This document shows, in pieces, positions 1 to 10,190 of a stretch of DNA of 64,000 nt; position 1 is the first letter of the stretch; the number at the start of each line of letters is the position of its first letter. Made by a program: the position numbers and the translations under genes. The DNA lies in the NCBI GenBank assembly GCA_029721435.1, contig CM056573.1:153099947-153163946 (forward strand). The letters run 5' to 3'. The notes below the pieces were generated by a model. It had not been told where the DNA came from, searched no databases, and worked only from the letters and a program-made list of their open reading frames with translations. The stretch is from Gymnothorax reevesii (Eukaryota > Chordata > Actinopteri > Anguilliformes > Muraenidae).

Positions 1-395
1 ATTAATCAGACAGGATGCTTGAATTTGATGCTAGAAGTAGTGGCACAAATGTCACGAAAATATGGCATTGCATTATTTGAGCTTTTTGCTATATGCAGAA
101 GAATTTGTCAAAATATCTGCGTAAAACAGTGGTTTCTGTGGACCCTTTTTGTATGCTTCCAAATGCAACTGCAGTCACAATTTTGAACAGCTACAATGGG
201 CTCAAATATTGCTGACACCCCTGACTGGCAGTGCACAAACAGTTCAAAAAAAGGAATAAAACAAAAAATATAATTAAAGAATAATGAAATTTACTAATGT
301 GTGAAATACTATATTAATATTTGAATGGAAATAACCAATATGTTAACAATCATTTAATACAAAATAAATTTCCTCAAAATCAAGGTTTAATAATT
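1..395. other. Unassigned AT-rich sequence
   Basis: I see no coding region, repeat structure or recognisable transposon here. It is AT-rich and contains short A-runs only. Confidence 0.5.
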
Positions 396-1445
396 GGTAC
401 CCCCCATTTAATACTCTGTGCTCCCACCTCTGGCTAGGATAAAAGCATGGAGTCTTTTCCTGTCATTTTTGACAAGTTTGAGGCACATTTCTCTCAGCAG
501 ATCCTTCCAAGATCCATCACATTCTTGGGTTTGCATCTATTAACTGCCCTCTTCAACTAAGCCCTCTGGTTTGCAATTTCATTGAGGTCTGGGGACTGAG
601 ATGGCCATTGCTGAACATTGATTTTGTGGTCACAGAACCATTTCAGTGTGGATCTTGAGGTATGCTTTGGGTCATTGTCTTGTTGGACCTACGGCCAAAT
701 CCCTACGTTCTGTCAGAGGCATCCAGATTGTCGCCACAATATCCTGATACTTGGTGAAATTTGTTAGGCCATTAATCTTAACCAGTGCCCCTGGACCTCT
801 TGAATGAAAACAGCCCCAAAGCAGGACTTACTGACCATCATCTTTCACCATGGGTAAGAGCTGCTTCTACTTGTTTGCATCACTGTTTCGACGCCAAGAA
901 TGCCGCTGCTGTATCTGGCCGAAACGGGCAATTTTGGTCTCATTGAACCAAAGCACCTTGTTCCAGTCATAATTTAACCGACGTTAGGCAAACTCCAAGA
1001 GCTTGCATCTGTCCTTTTGGTCAGAAGAGGCTTTCCTCAGGCAACCCTTCCAAAGAGTCTGTGGTTGTAGAGGTGGCGCCTGATGGTATTTTTTGAAACC
1101 TGGTGACCCCAAGAGGCCACTACGGTCTGCAGTTCCTTAACAGTGATTCTTGGGGATTTTGTTGGTTCTCTCATCATCCTCCTCAGTATTCTGGGGGGCG
1201 AAATGCTGTTGCACCCTTACCCTCGATGTTAGTATCTGCTCTGACAGTCTCAGTGGCATATTCAATCCTCTGTGAATCTTCTTGTAGCCATTACGAGATT
1301 TATGAAGGTCTATGACCATCTGCCTCTTTTGAACAGAAAGTTGTTTTGTTTTCTCCATGCATTTGGATGATAAAGGGATATTACACATGTGTTACTTCAT
1401 TTTTATACCCTAGTCAAACAGGGAGTGATGTAATGGCTCGATACA
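396..1445 (-). mobile_element. Degenerate Tc1-like DNA transposon
   Basis: Read on the minus strand, this stretch resembles fish Tc1-like elements, with the transposase N-terminus near 1388 and C-terminal coding DNA running down to about 430. Recognisable landmarks are the segment around 920-970 (the region that usually encodes the DDE core flank) and the segment around 400-450 near the 3' end. Many indels break the frame. I could not define exact terminal inverted repeats, so the limits are approximate. It is an old, inactive copy. Confidence 0.6.
1137..1388 (-). pseudogene. Tc1-like transposase, N-terminal fragment
   Basis: An 83-residue open stretch contains the Tc1 N-terminal pattern MEKTKQLSVQ followed by VIDLHKSRNGYKKI, the first helix-turn-helix (paired-like DNA-binding) region of Tc1 transposases that binds the terminal inverted repeats. 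The methionine of MEKTK, about 10 residues into the open frame, is the likely original start. Full-length Tc1 transposases are about 340 residues with a DD34E catalytic domain; here the frame is lost after the first helix-turn-helix and the rest is only visible as degraded DNA towards 430. It is a non-functional relic inside the element described above. Confidence 0.6.
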
Positions 1446-2785
1446 GTTCTGTTAGAACCATAATGTACATGGCAGGAGGTTGGTTTATTTTGAGTATCTG
1501 TGATAATGTTTGAATACTTGAAACAAAGGACTGTCGTGTAAATCTAATATTATTTGTAGTTTAGTGTTGCCATTGGCGACTGGTTCCTTTATGAAGTCAT
1601 ATGCAAGATCGGTAAATAGTGCCATTGATGGATGATTATTCAGTGCGCAGCAATCTTTGACTGTGATGACACAGATTTTCTGTCACTCCGTAACTATACA
1701 TGGCTATATGGATTTTCTGTTGCTCCGTGACTATTTGGATTTTCTGTTAGGCCTACTCCTGTAAGAATCTGAAGTTTTCATTTGATTATCTGTAATGCAA
1801 CCCTTTTATACTTAACTAAAGATTTTAAACTTTCAAGAAGTCTTGCGTCATTGACTTTAGTCACTCAAGAACAAGAAACAAGTTTTGAATTCAAGACATT
1901 GCACCTACATTAGTCAAAGACTGCACTCGTGGATGCAGACACGTGGAAAACCGTTGTTGGAAAGCTATTGACGTAAGAGAACTGCTTTATTTGAATGTCT
2001 GATGCACTCCCCAAGTGTCTTGCAACAAAGGATTTAGATTTGTGAGCATTTGGAATTCGTAGAAATTATCCGTTTAAGTCTGGAGGATAATTACTATGCA
2101 TTAGCATATCAACTGAAGTGGTAAAATAGTAGACAAGTCAGCAATGGAAAACGCGGATACTGATAAGTCAGAAGAGGTCACCAACGCTCACAGAATTGGT
2201 CATAGAAAAAAAATAAATAAGAAGGCTGCGTAATGAAAGACAAGGGAAATTAGTGCTGCTCACCAGAACAAAACGTGATATTGAATTGTGGAAAGAAAAT
2301 AGACATAATGTGGAGAAAGTTGAAGAGGAAATTACGGATTCTTTAAATCACAAATACAGTGAGTTTAAACCACCAAATGCTTAGCTTGTTGAAGTAATGC
2401 CAGAAGAAGAATAAGAAAATGATGGTGAAAATGGGTGATCTGGGGTTTAATGACAAATGACACCAGGAAACAACTCAGAATTAATCTAAAGAGGTATATG
2501 TAACAACGACCAAAAAAGATACAAGTTGGCATTTTTCTGTTTATGCAGTTGCCATGGTAACCAAACAAGCTCATTGAATATGCAGAAAAAGAGGAATTGG
2601 TGCCCAAAGTTAACTCTATGATAAACTGAATTCTATCTTTCATCATTTAAAAGCTATTGCCTATCAAAATGCAATTAAATAGCCATTCTTTGCCCAATTT
2701 ATCACTTTTGTGATTTTGGGGCATTTTTGTCAAATTTGGAAATTATTTTGCATAGAAGCTGATGAATAATCAAAATATTCAAAGT
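1446..2785. other. Unassigned; possible retroelement gag-like scrap at 2143-2385
   Basis: Mostly AT-rich with no gene. Between about 2143 and 2385 on the plus strand, frame-shifted open pieces read MENADTDKSEEVTNAHRIGH and, in another frame, LLTRTKRDIELWKENRHNVE, a charged coiled-coil-like style seen in gag-like proteins of some fish retroelements. The match is by style only and is weak. I see no other structure. Confidence 0.25.
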
Positions 2786-3221
2786 ATTTTTTTTTTTAAA
2801 CCTTTATTTAACCAGATGAGTCAATTGAGAACAAATTCTCATTTACAATGATGATCTGGGCAAGAGGCAACACCAGAAGTACTCACTTAAAAAAAAAAAA
2901 ATACGGATGACAGACAGGCATATCAACAGGTACAATGACATCATTACAATGAAGTTACTAAAAACAAGTGCAGCGATCTTTGACTGTTAAGTGAATCAGT
3001 TTTTTGAAAGAGTGGAGTGGAATGAATGAACTCAGTTTTAGGGTCTGTTCCAGAAGATTCCAGTAATTTGCGGCTGAGAACTGGAAAGAGGAGCGTCCAA
3101 AGGAGGTGCGGACTTTGGGGATAAGGAGATTGATGAGATTACTGGAAAGTAAATTACAATTAGAGGTGTGAATATTGAGTAGTGACTGTAGATATGAAGG
3201 GGTTTTTCCAATGAGAGTTTT

Positions 3222-4494
3222 TTAGATATATGTGAACCAGTGGATCTGTCTGCATGATTGGAGTGAGGGCCAATTAACCAGGGAGTAGAAGAAGCAGTGA
3301 TGAGTGTTTAATGAGGAACCAGTTATAAAGCGGATGGCAGAATGGTACAGAACATCAAGTTTGTGAAGGAGGGTTTGTGAGGCAGATCTGTAAACTATGT
3401 CAACATGATCAAATATTGGGAGTACTGACATTTTGACCAGTAGGAGTTGTTTCACTGAAAACGTGAAGGAGGATTTGTTGTGGCAAAGAAAACCTATAAT
3501 GGATTTGACCTTGATAATGAGTACGTTTATGTGTTTTTCGAATGTAAACTCGCTATCGAGCCAGATGCCAAAATATTTGTAACTTTTCACAAATTCGATC
3601 TCAATACCATCTAAAGAAGTGATTGTGAGAGGGCACTCAGTCTGATGTAGGTGTCTGTTAAAGACCACGCACTTAGTTTTTTTTTTGTGTTAAGGGTTAG
3701 GTGGAGATCTGCAAAAGCCCGTTGGATGCTGCTAAGACCCACCTGCAATGTGGATAATGTAACATGAAGGGAGGGGTTGGATGTATAAATGATTGTGTCA
3801 TCAGCATATAAGTGAATGTGAAAGTTACTTACGGCATTAGCAATATTATTGATGTAAATATTAAATAAAGTTGGGCCAAATATGGATCCCTGTGGCACAC
3901 CTTTGAGTAGGGGTAGGAGATCTGACATAAGACCCTCCGCCCTCACTGATTGTCGGTGACCAGAGCAGTAGCTTTTAAACCACTCCAAACAAATCTCAGA
4001 GATTCCTATATCTCTCAGTCTGTCCAGCAGTATGCATTGGTCCACAGAGTCAAAGGCTTTTGCCAAGTTGACAAATGCAGCTACAGAGTACTCTTTATTG
4101 TCAATGGCGCATGTGATGTCATTAAGTACTTTAACTGTGGCGGTGATGCAACCATGTCCAGATCTAAAACCAGACTGTACAGGGTTAATCATTTGTGAGT
4201 CTCCAAATGTTGCGTAAGCTGCTTGTTGACAAGCTTCGCGAATACTTTAGAGAGGTAGGGCAGGATAAAAATGGGCCTGTTTAAATGGGCCCGACAGTTT
4301 AAGTCGGTGTTGTCACCCCCTTTAAAAAGAGGGGTAATTGCAGCAGATTTCCAGTCCTGCGGGAATGCACCAGTTCGCAGAGAGAGGTTAAACAAACAAG
4401 TCATCGGCGCTACGATCACCTGAGCTGCTATCTTCAAAAAGAAAAGGTCCAATGTATCCAGTCCAGCAGATTTATGCGTGTCCAGTCTGAGCAA
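3222..4494 (-). pseudogene. LINE ORF2 reverse transcriptase domain (frameshifted)
   Basis: Three overlapping minus-strand frames (4494-4189, 4192-3611, 3668-3222) make a reverse transcriptase. Motifs in order: HKSAGLDTLDLFFLK and ITPLFKGGD (fingers), QSGFRSGHGCITA, FVNLAKAFDSVD (motif A, catalytic aspartates), KGVPQGSIFGPTLFNIYIN (motif B), HLYADDTIIY (motif C, the YADD catalytic box) and then the thumb with KYFGIWLDSEFTF. The catalytic residues survive but frame changes near 4190 and 3640 break translation. The style of motif A and B fits Rex1/CR1-like LINEs; assignment to one clade needs a tree. Confidence 0.8.
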
Positions 4495-4894
4495 CTCCTG
4501 CAGTACCTCCGATTCCTGTATAGGCTAAAAGGAGAAGAGAGGATGTCCTGTGGCGGATAAATAGGTGACAGGCTCTGGGTTGACAGGGGAGTGGATAAGA
4601 GGGGAGGGACTAACCTCACTGGCACAGCCGGCTTTGGCAAAATGCCTGTTTAAAATGTCCACCAATTTGGTTTTGTCAGGGAAAACAATACCATCAGATT
4701 TAATAGCAGTAGGCAGATGGGAGGGCATCTTTTTGTTTTCCATTGTTTTTATAGTGCTCCAGAATTTTCGGGGGTCAGGACCATTAATTGTCAGTTCCCT
4801 AAAATGCCTTGACTTTGCCTATCTAATAGACTGGGTACATTTGTTTCTTAATGTGCTGTATGACTGCCAGTCAGATGCTACATTATTAGAGGAC

Positions 4895-5296
4895 TTAGCT
4901 GTATGCCGCAGTCTGTTTTTGGCGAATAAGCTCAGACCTATCAGCACTGAACCAGGGACTAATGCGATTTTTAGCCCTGAACTTTTTTAAGGGAGCATAT
5001 TTGTTTATGGCAGCACTGAACAAAGTTTTGAAATAAGTCCAGGCATCTTCAACATTAGGAATATGATCAATTCTATACCACCCTACATGTGCCAGGTCAT
5101 GCAAAAAGGCCTGTTCATTAAAATTTTTCAGAAAACGTTTGACGACAATCAAAAGAGGGTTTCTCACAGTGATGCCCTCTCGAACACAAGCCATGTTACA
5201 GTGGTCACTGAGGTTTTGGCAGAATACTCCAGATATATACTTGTCTGGCCTGTTCGTAAGGATAACATCAATTAAAGTACCAGAGTAATGCATCAA
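4895..5296 (-). pseudogene. LINE ORF2 middle: endonuclease C-terminus and linker
   Basis: Residues near the start read GTLIDVILTN and then LSDHCNMACV, the serine-aspartate-histidine end motif of AP-type endonucleases (SDH). It continues into the basic linker before the reverse transcriptase (FRAKNRISPWFSADRSELIR). It lies in a different frame from the piece at 6047-5469, so at least one indel separates them. The fragment is part of one ancestral ORF2 of roughly 900-1000 residues and is not a gene on its own. Confidence 0.65.
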
Positions 5297-5468
5297 GTTG
5301 CAACTGCAGCGCTGCTGGGAGGTTGAACATATCCCAATTCTGGTCTCTTAGCAAAATGATCTCAGAGGAGATATAAGGGGCAATTATTTCACTTATAGCA
5401 GACAAAGCACAGGCAGGAGTAGAGGGTGGCCTACAGCAACCAGCAACAATGATAGAAAAGCTTTTGGA

Positions 5469-6047
5469 TTAACTAATTTTTAAAAGAATCAGCTCAAACT
5501 GTTTTGGAACACATTTTGAGGTGATTACAGAGCACTGCAGATTTTCTTTGCAATAAATAGCGACACCTCCACCTTTGGAAATTCTGTCCTGACAAAAAAT
5601 ATTGTAGCCAGGGAGAGAAACAGCAGCATTGGGGATAGACTTTTTAAGCCAGGATTCAGAAATAACAAAAATGTTAGGATTTGTGGTATAAATATACGCA
5701 GACAGCTCAGTAATTTTCGGGAGCAGACTGCAAACATTTAAAAGTAATATCCCAAGGCTTTTGCGGTTGCAGAAACTATCAAAGGTTAATGAGTGTTCAT
5801 CAACTGTGTTATCAGTGTAAAAGCAGTCAGATGGACGGGGATTGGGGTGGATATTCCCAGAAACCAGAAGCAGAAGGGTAATAATGGACTTTTGTAAGAA
5901 AAGTTTGATGGTGTGGCTCTTTGTAGTAGTTGTGTAGGTCGGTGAGTAATGAAGGGACATGGAAAAATGATCCTTTAGGACCATTATACTAATTATGCAA
6001 ACTAGGGACATTGAGCCAGCGGAAAAAGGAGGTGGCAGGAGCCACAT
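5469..6047 (-). pseudogene. LINE ORF2 N-terminus: AP endonuclease with 2A-like leader
   Basis: This 192-residue open frame carries, after a hydrophobic stretch (KSIITLLLLVSG), the sequence NIHPNPRP at about 5833-5859 and then the start of an apurinic-type endonuclease: LLLNVCSLLPKI, ISESWLKKSIP and KGGGVAIYCKENL. In this LINE superfamily the endonuclease nicks target DNA to prime reverse transcription. The HPNPxP block sits where several LINEs carry a 2A-like ribosome-skipping peptide (consensus ending NPGP); here the critical glycine is arginine, so skipping should be lost. The frame breaks after KIS near 5469 and continues in another frame at 5296. The start methionine is not conserved evidence and is uncertain. 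Confidence 0.7.
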
Positions 6048-6689
6048 CTTGTCAACTAATGAGTTCTTGGGGTGGGAAGAAGTGTTGTGGGCAAGGCTGC
6101 ATCTGGGGCTTGGTAGTTATTGAGAATGCCACAAAAATTATACACAAAGAGCACGCATAATATAGCAAGAGTCAGGGATAACTTACAGTGCACCGGCAAA
6201 AACCAGTTCCAAAACCGTGACATATTGTAATCAAGTGTGGATTTGCAATCCATCGAGTTAGCCGGGTAATGACTTTGGAAGCAAACAGGCTAGCAGAGGA
6301 AGCAGGCTGAAGCTAGCAAGCTGAGACAGACGAAGGCTAGCTGGCTAAGACCAATAGTCAGAGGCAGGCTGAGGCTAGCCGTGGGGGCTAGCAAGCTAAT
6401 ACAGGCTGCAGAGGCCAGCAGGCTGTGAAGGCCAGCAGCAGAGGCTGACAATAAGAGCAGAGGCTGGTTAAAAAGTCAACTGAGAGCAAGGACTCCTTCT
6501 GAGTAAAGAAAGTCAGTTTGTCAGCAAACAGAAAGACAATTTCCATAGAGTTAGGCTTACTCAGTCTGATTCAGTAGGAGTTTTAAATGTATCTCCCTCT
6601 TGAAATGTTGTAGAATCCAAGAAATGTTGTAAAATCCAGGAATGAATGAGAGGTGCTTAATATAAAATGGGGATACAAAGCCTCTTCTT

Positions 6690-7500
6690 ATTCTTCTTCT
6701 TCTTCTTCTTTAGGTTTTATGGCGGTTGACATCCCTTTTGGCGTATTACCGCCAGCCTCTGGATTTTATTTTCGCTTGGGGTAATTCCAACCAAACCACA
6801 AAAAAAAAACCTCAATATTACCATATCTAGATCCTGAATCAACTTAATGTTTCAGTTCTGTCTAATTATCGTCTCTAACCCTCCGAACCCTTCCTCCAAT
6901 ATCCCCTTAAGATCATCACCGGTCACGTCTGTAATACTCAGTATCTCTCGAGCTGCCCACACTACCATTTTTATCCTCTCCGTCTTTGTCTCGATCTCAC
7001 TGGCACAATTTATCACCATAGCTATAAAGCTAACAACCGTCTCCTTTCCATAATTAACTCTTTGTTGCATCTGTTATCTGCCCTCATCATCCCCACTATG
7101 CTCTGCATCTCCTTCCCCATTCCCTTTTCAATCCGTATTCGCTTCCAAGCTTCTGCGTACGATACTTTATTTTGAGTCCTTGTACTTCCCACCTCACTTT
7201 CAAATTTCCATCTTTCACACTCCTTTGTACCAGTCTTGTGATTTCCCCCACAGTGATAACACACAGCTTTTTCCTCTGGCAATTTACAATCCAGTTCTGT
7301 GCAACCCTCTTTTCCGCACCTTCTACACCTGTGGTCTCTTTTACGACACACCGCAGCCACATGTCCATAATCCTGGCAGCGAAAGCATCTTAATGGGGCT
7401 CTTTCAAATGGCTGCACCCTGTAACTCACGTAATCAATCATTACTCGATCAGGAAGTTCATTTTCAAACTCAAGCAATACTGACAAGCTATCTGTAGCCA
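6690..7500 (-). mobile_element. ORF1-plus-tail LINE derivative, copy 1 (lacks ORF2)
   Basis: On the minus strand an ORF1 zinc-knuckle region (7501-7022) is followed by a short spacer and then by a 3' tail with GGCGTATTACCGCC-type sequence at about 6738-6751 and a GAA-repeat end (TTC repeats on the plus strand at about 6691-6711). No endonuclease, reverse transcriptase or RNase H lies between ORF1 and the tail. The same arrangement is found in the adjacent copy 7501-9085. This suggests a non-autonomous, internally deleted I-type LINE moved by a partner's ORF2. The 5' end is truncated at 7501. Confidence 0.6.
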
Positions 7501-7501
7501 C
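7022..7501 (-). pseudogene. I-type LINE ORF1 protein, zinc-knuckle region (5'-truncated)
   Basis: A 159-residue open frame with gag-like zinc knuckles: CFRCQDYGHVAAVC (C-x2-C-x4-H-x4-C), a degenerate second one CRRCGKEGCTELDC, and CYHCGGNHKTGTKEC. Upstream, DYVSYRVQPFERAPLRCF matches the boundary usually seen before the knuckles in ORF1 of I-clade elements, which bind the element RNA. After the knuckles come KVSYAEAWKRIR and a charged C-terminal tail; a further open stretch downstream (7070-6852) ends with GILEEGFGGLETIIRQN. The N-terminal half is missing because the neighbouring element's tail begins at 7501, so the first methionine is not the true start. Confidence 0.7.
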
Positions 7502-7743
7502 TTCTTCTTCTTCCTCTCTTTGGTTTTATGGCGGTTGACAGACCTGTTGGTGTATTACCGCCAACTACTGGATTCATTCAACATAAATATCCCTATTTCT
7601 CTTGTATCTGACTCCCACCAGAGCCTCGTGCCAAAATCCCCTGTATTTCATCCCCCTTCACATCCAAAATGCCAAGAGTTTCCCGAGCAGCATCTACCAC
7701 CATCCTAATCCTCTCTGATTTGGTTTATATTTCGCTTGCACAA

Positions 7744-8085
7744 TTAATAGCCATAGCAATGAATGCTAAATATCTCCATATTTATCAATCCCGATTCACC
7801 CCTCTCATTTTGCTTTCCCATTCTTTTGTGTTCTGTCACAACAATCTCCCTTTCTGCCCGCACCTTTTTTGTGGCTTCTGCGTACGACATTTCCCCCCGT
7901 GCTTGTGTTTGTTCCACTTCCCTCTCAATCTTCCTCCGTTCACATTGTAATGCCCCCGACTCGTGATTTCCCCAACAGTGAAAACTGACAGCCTGCTCCT
8001 TCGTCAATCTACATTCCTCATCATTACAACCATCTTTCCCGCACCGTCTACACCTTCCAATTCTTTTTCGCCAAACCGTTGCCAC
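7744..8085 (-). pseudogene. I-type LINE ORF1 zinc-knuckle fragment, copy 2
   Basis: This 113-residue frame reads CRRCGKDGCNDEEC, FHCWGNHESGALQC and GEMSYAEATKKVRAE, collinear with the ORF1 of copy 1 (CRRCGKEGCTELDC, YHCGGNHKTGTKEC, KVSYAEAWKRIR). One knuckle cysteine is replaced by phenylalanine (SFHCWGNH against CYHCGGNH), and the first knuckle lies out of frame upstream with an in-frame stop near 8104. It is a decayed RNA-binding protein remnant, not a functional gene. Confidence 0.65.
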
Positions 8086-8760
8086 GTGCCCATAGTCCTG
8101 ACACTAATAACACCGCAGTGGAGCCCTCTCATATGCTCTCACCCTATAACTAACATAATCTAAGAACACCCTCTCTGGCATCTCCCCTTCGAACTGTAAC
8201 ACCAGTGAATTACTTTATCGCTCTTCTCGATTCCGATGGCTGATAGGCCTCCTTGCACCGCATACCCCGTCAATTTCCAAAAATGCTTCCGCTTAAATAT
8301 CCAAAGGGACGCCGCTAATAATTCCTTTTAAAAGTGCCTTATTTGTTCCGTTGTAAATTTTAATTTTTAACGCTTTGTCCCTTTGCCTCCTTGATCAACA
8401 CTCAATAATAACAAGCCCAGTTCTCGTAATTTCTACTCCCCTGACCTCCCCCACCTCACTTTTCACAAATATCCCTACCCCATGTGTAGGAGCCAATGAG
8501 CACAACTAATAAATAGGAAACAATCTTTGTCCGGGCAGGTGTTCCGCCCGGAAGTAAAACCGTTTTTGACCGCTGAAGAAGCCACACTGAAGAAGCCGAT
8601 ATTGAAATGTTTGTGCGCGTTGGATAAATGTTGGATTATGATTGCTTATATTGCAGAAAGTTTTGGAGCAATAAATGCACAGATTATTGCAACGCAAGCT
8701 ACTGTCTCAGACTCTCTTCCTCAGATGCGGTAAAGTTTGTCAGCGCGTCAATTGGATAAA

Positions 8761-8952
8761 TTACCGGTGACGCACCTCAGGGGCTTCAAGCATTGGCTTA
8801 GCCTCTACACCATGTGCATCTGAAAAAACACGGTAGGCCTGATATCCCTTCTCATCTACTTTCATTCCAACCACATATTTCCTTTCTTCTTCCTCATTTT
8901 CAATTCCTTTTTTCCTTTTCTTATTCCCTGCCTCCACCATCTCGCAATCCAT
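8761..8952 (-). pseudogene. Probable I-type LINE ORF1 N-terminus, copy 2
   Basis: A short frame starting MDCEMVEAGNKKRKKG, with a basic nuclear-localisation-like patch, followed by acidic residues and the phrase KVDEKGYQAYRVFSDAHG. It sits where ORF1 should start, 5' of the zinc-knuckle frame. A related acidic leader (MAEGSDGSGSEMGG) begins ORF1 of the larger LINE at about 15621. Support is mainly positional. Confidence 0.4.
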
Positions 8953-9645
8953 CTCACACCTCGGACGCAGAAAACCTGGTTACCCGCGCAAAATCCAACT
9001 AATCCACCCCCCAGCTTCGCCAAAGAGTTCCCCCTCCCGTTACGAGCTCCCACAAAGCCACTTTCTTTGGCTAAAATTGTCGATGTAACATCTTCTTCTT
9101 CTTCTTCTTCAATGGGGTTTTCAGGAGATTGGAGACTGACTTAAAGGTGCATTACTGTCACCGACTGGACTGGAGTGTGAGACAGTAGATAAGCAGGTGG
9201 GAAAAAAAAAACTAAATCATCTCCATTAGCCTTGTATCCTTCAGTAATGCTATAAGAGGACTGATCACCACTGACCCTGCCCAAAGTAGGTTCCCTATGT
9301 TCAAGTTAATGTATGCTTTCTCTGCTGCTGTTCTCAGTGCCCTCCTTTCCTCCTCATATGCTCTACATTCCAACGGTACATGTTGGACAGATTATGTCAT
9401 CCCACAGTGACCACATTTCCCATTGGGGTGTTTACCTCTTCTATGAAGTGTGACGTTCAATCCACTGTGCCCTATCCTAAGACGTGTGATGACTGCCTCT
9501 TACCTCCGGCTTCGGCCCATCCTTCTTCCCAACCCATCCTGTTTCTGTATGTTATAGAGGTGTCTTCCTGTGTCATGGATGTCCCAGCATTCTTGCCATA
9601 CTTTTTCCACCCGGTTGTTAATTATTGATTTCCCCTCTGCCCTAC

Positions 9646-10190
9646 TTAAATTTCAATATCTGCAGTGCAAGATTTTAATGTCTGCTTGGCTAGAATGTCC
9701 ACATCTTCATTTCCTTCAAGTCCAACATGGGCAGGAACCCATATAAAGCAGACCATCAGACCCCTCCTGTACATTCTGTTGAGTAGATTATGAATTTCTA
9801 AAGTGAGACCTAGTCTACAGGATTCCAATGTTTTGATACTAGTGATTGCTGCCCAGCTGTCTGATGCGATTAGTATATTACCATGGTTGTTTTCTTCGAC
9901 CCACTCCAATGCCAATATAATAGCTGAAAGCTCAACTGTATACACTAATAAATGGTCTGTGCTTCTTTCCTTGATGTGTACTTTGTAGTGTGGAATGAAA
10001 ACTGCAGCTCCTGTATGTCCAGTATCAGGGTCTTTTGACCCATCAGTAAAAGCTAGTATTTTTTCCAGGAAGTGTTGTTCTAGGTAACGCTGAGCTACCC
10101 ACTCAGCCGATACCTGCTTACTCCTTTTCTTCAATTGTTGCTGTATATTAAAGTTTACTAAAGGCTTTACAAATAACCAGGGGGAGTAAG
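9646..10190 (-). pseudogene. LINE RNase H domain
   Basis: The RNase H catalytic pattern is intact: LAFTDGSKDP (first aspartate), VYTVELSAIILALEWVEE (glutamate), NILIASDSWAAI (second aspartate) and FIWVPAHVGLEGNEDVDILA (histidine and last acidic residue). RNase H degrades the RNA strand of the element's RNA:DNA hybrid. Its presence after the reverse transcriptase places this LINE in the I group. The frame runs into LTR sequence at 10191, so residues before QQQLKKRSK are partly foreign. A zinc-finger-like C-terminal region follows below 9646 in broken frames. Confidence 0.8.

Larger units (their letters stand above)
2792..6660 (-). mobile_element. Rex1/CR1/L2-like LINE (non-LTR retrotransposon), decayed
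   Basis: A minus-strand non-LTR retrotransposon. In element order it has a 5' leader with repeated GGCTAGC-like motifs (about 6660-6260), an AP endonuclease N-terminus (6047-5469), an endonuclease C-terminus and linker (5296-4895), reverse transcriptase (4743-3222) and a 3' end near 2792 bearing the A-rich tail and the common fish LINE 3' motif read as TTTATTTAACCAG on the plus strand at 2804-2816. The order and motifs fit the jockey superfamily (Rex1/CR1/L2). Several frameshifts break ORF2. The extent of the 5' leader is inferred; the coding part is firm. Confidence 0.8.
7501..9085 (-). mobile_element. ORF1-plus-tail LINE derivative, copy 2 (lacks ORF2)
   Basis: Same architecture as the copy at 6690-7500: a tail of TTC repeats on the plus strand at about 7501-7513, the block GGTGTATTACCGCC at about 7550-7563, then ORF1 C-terminus and zinc knuckles (8163-7744) and an ORF1 N-terminal part (9053-8761). 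A stretch at about 8480-8755 does not look like ORF1 and may be a separate insertion. Upstream DNA near 9075-9090 resembles the 5' leader of the larger LINE at 15710-15728. No ORF2 is present. Confidence 0.55.
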
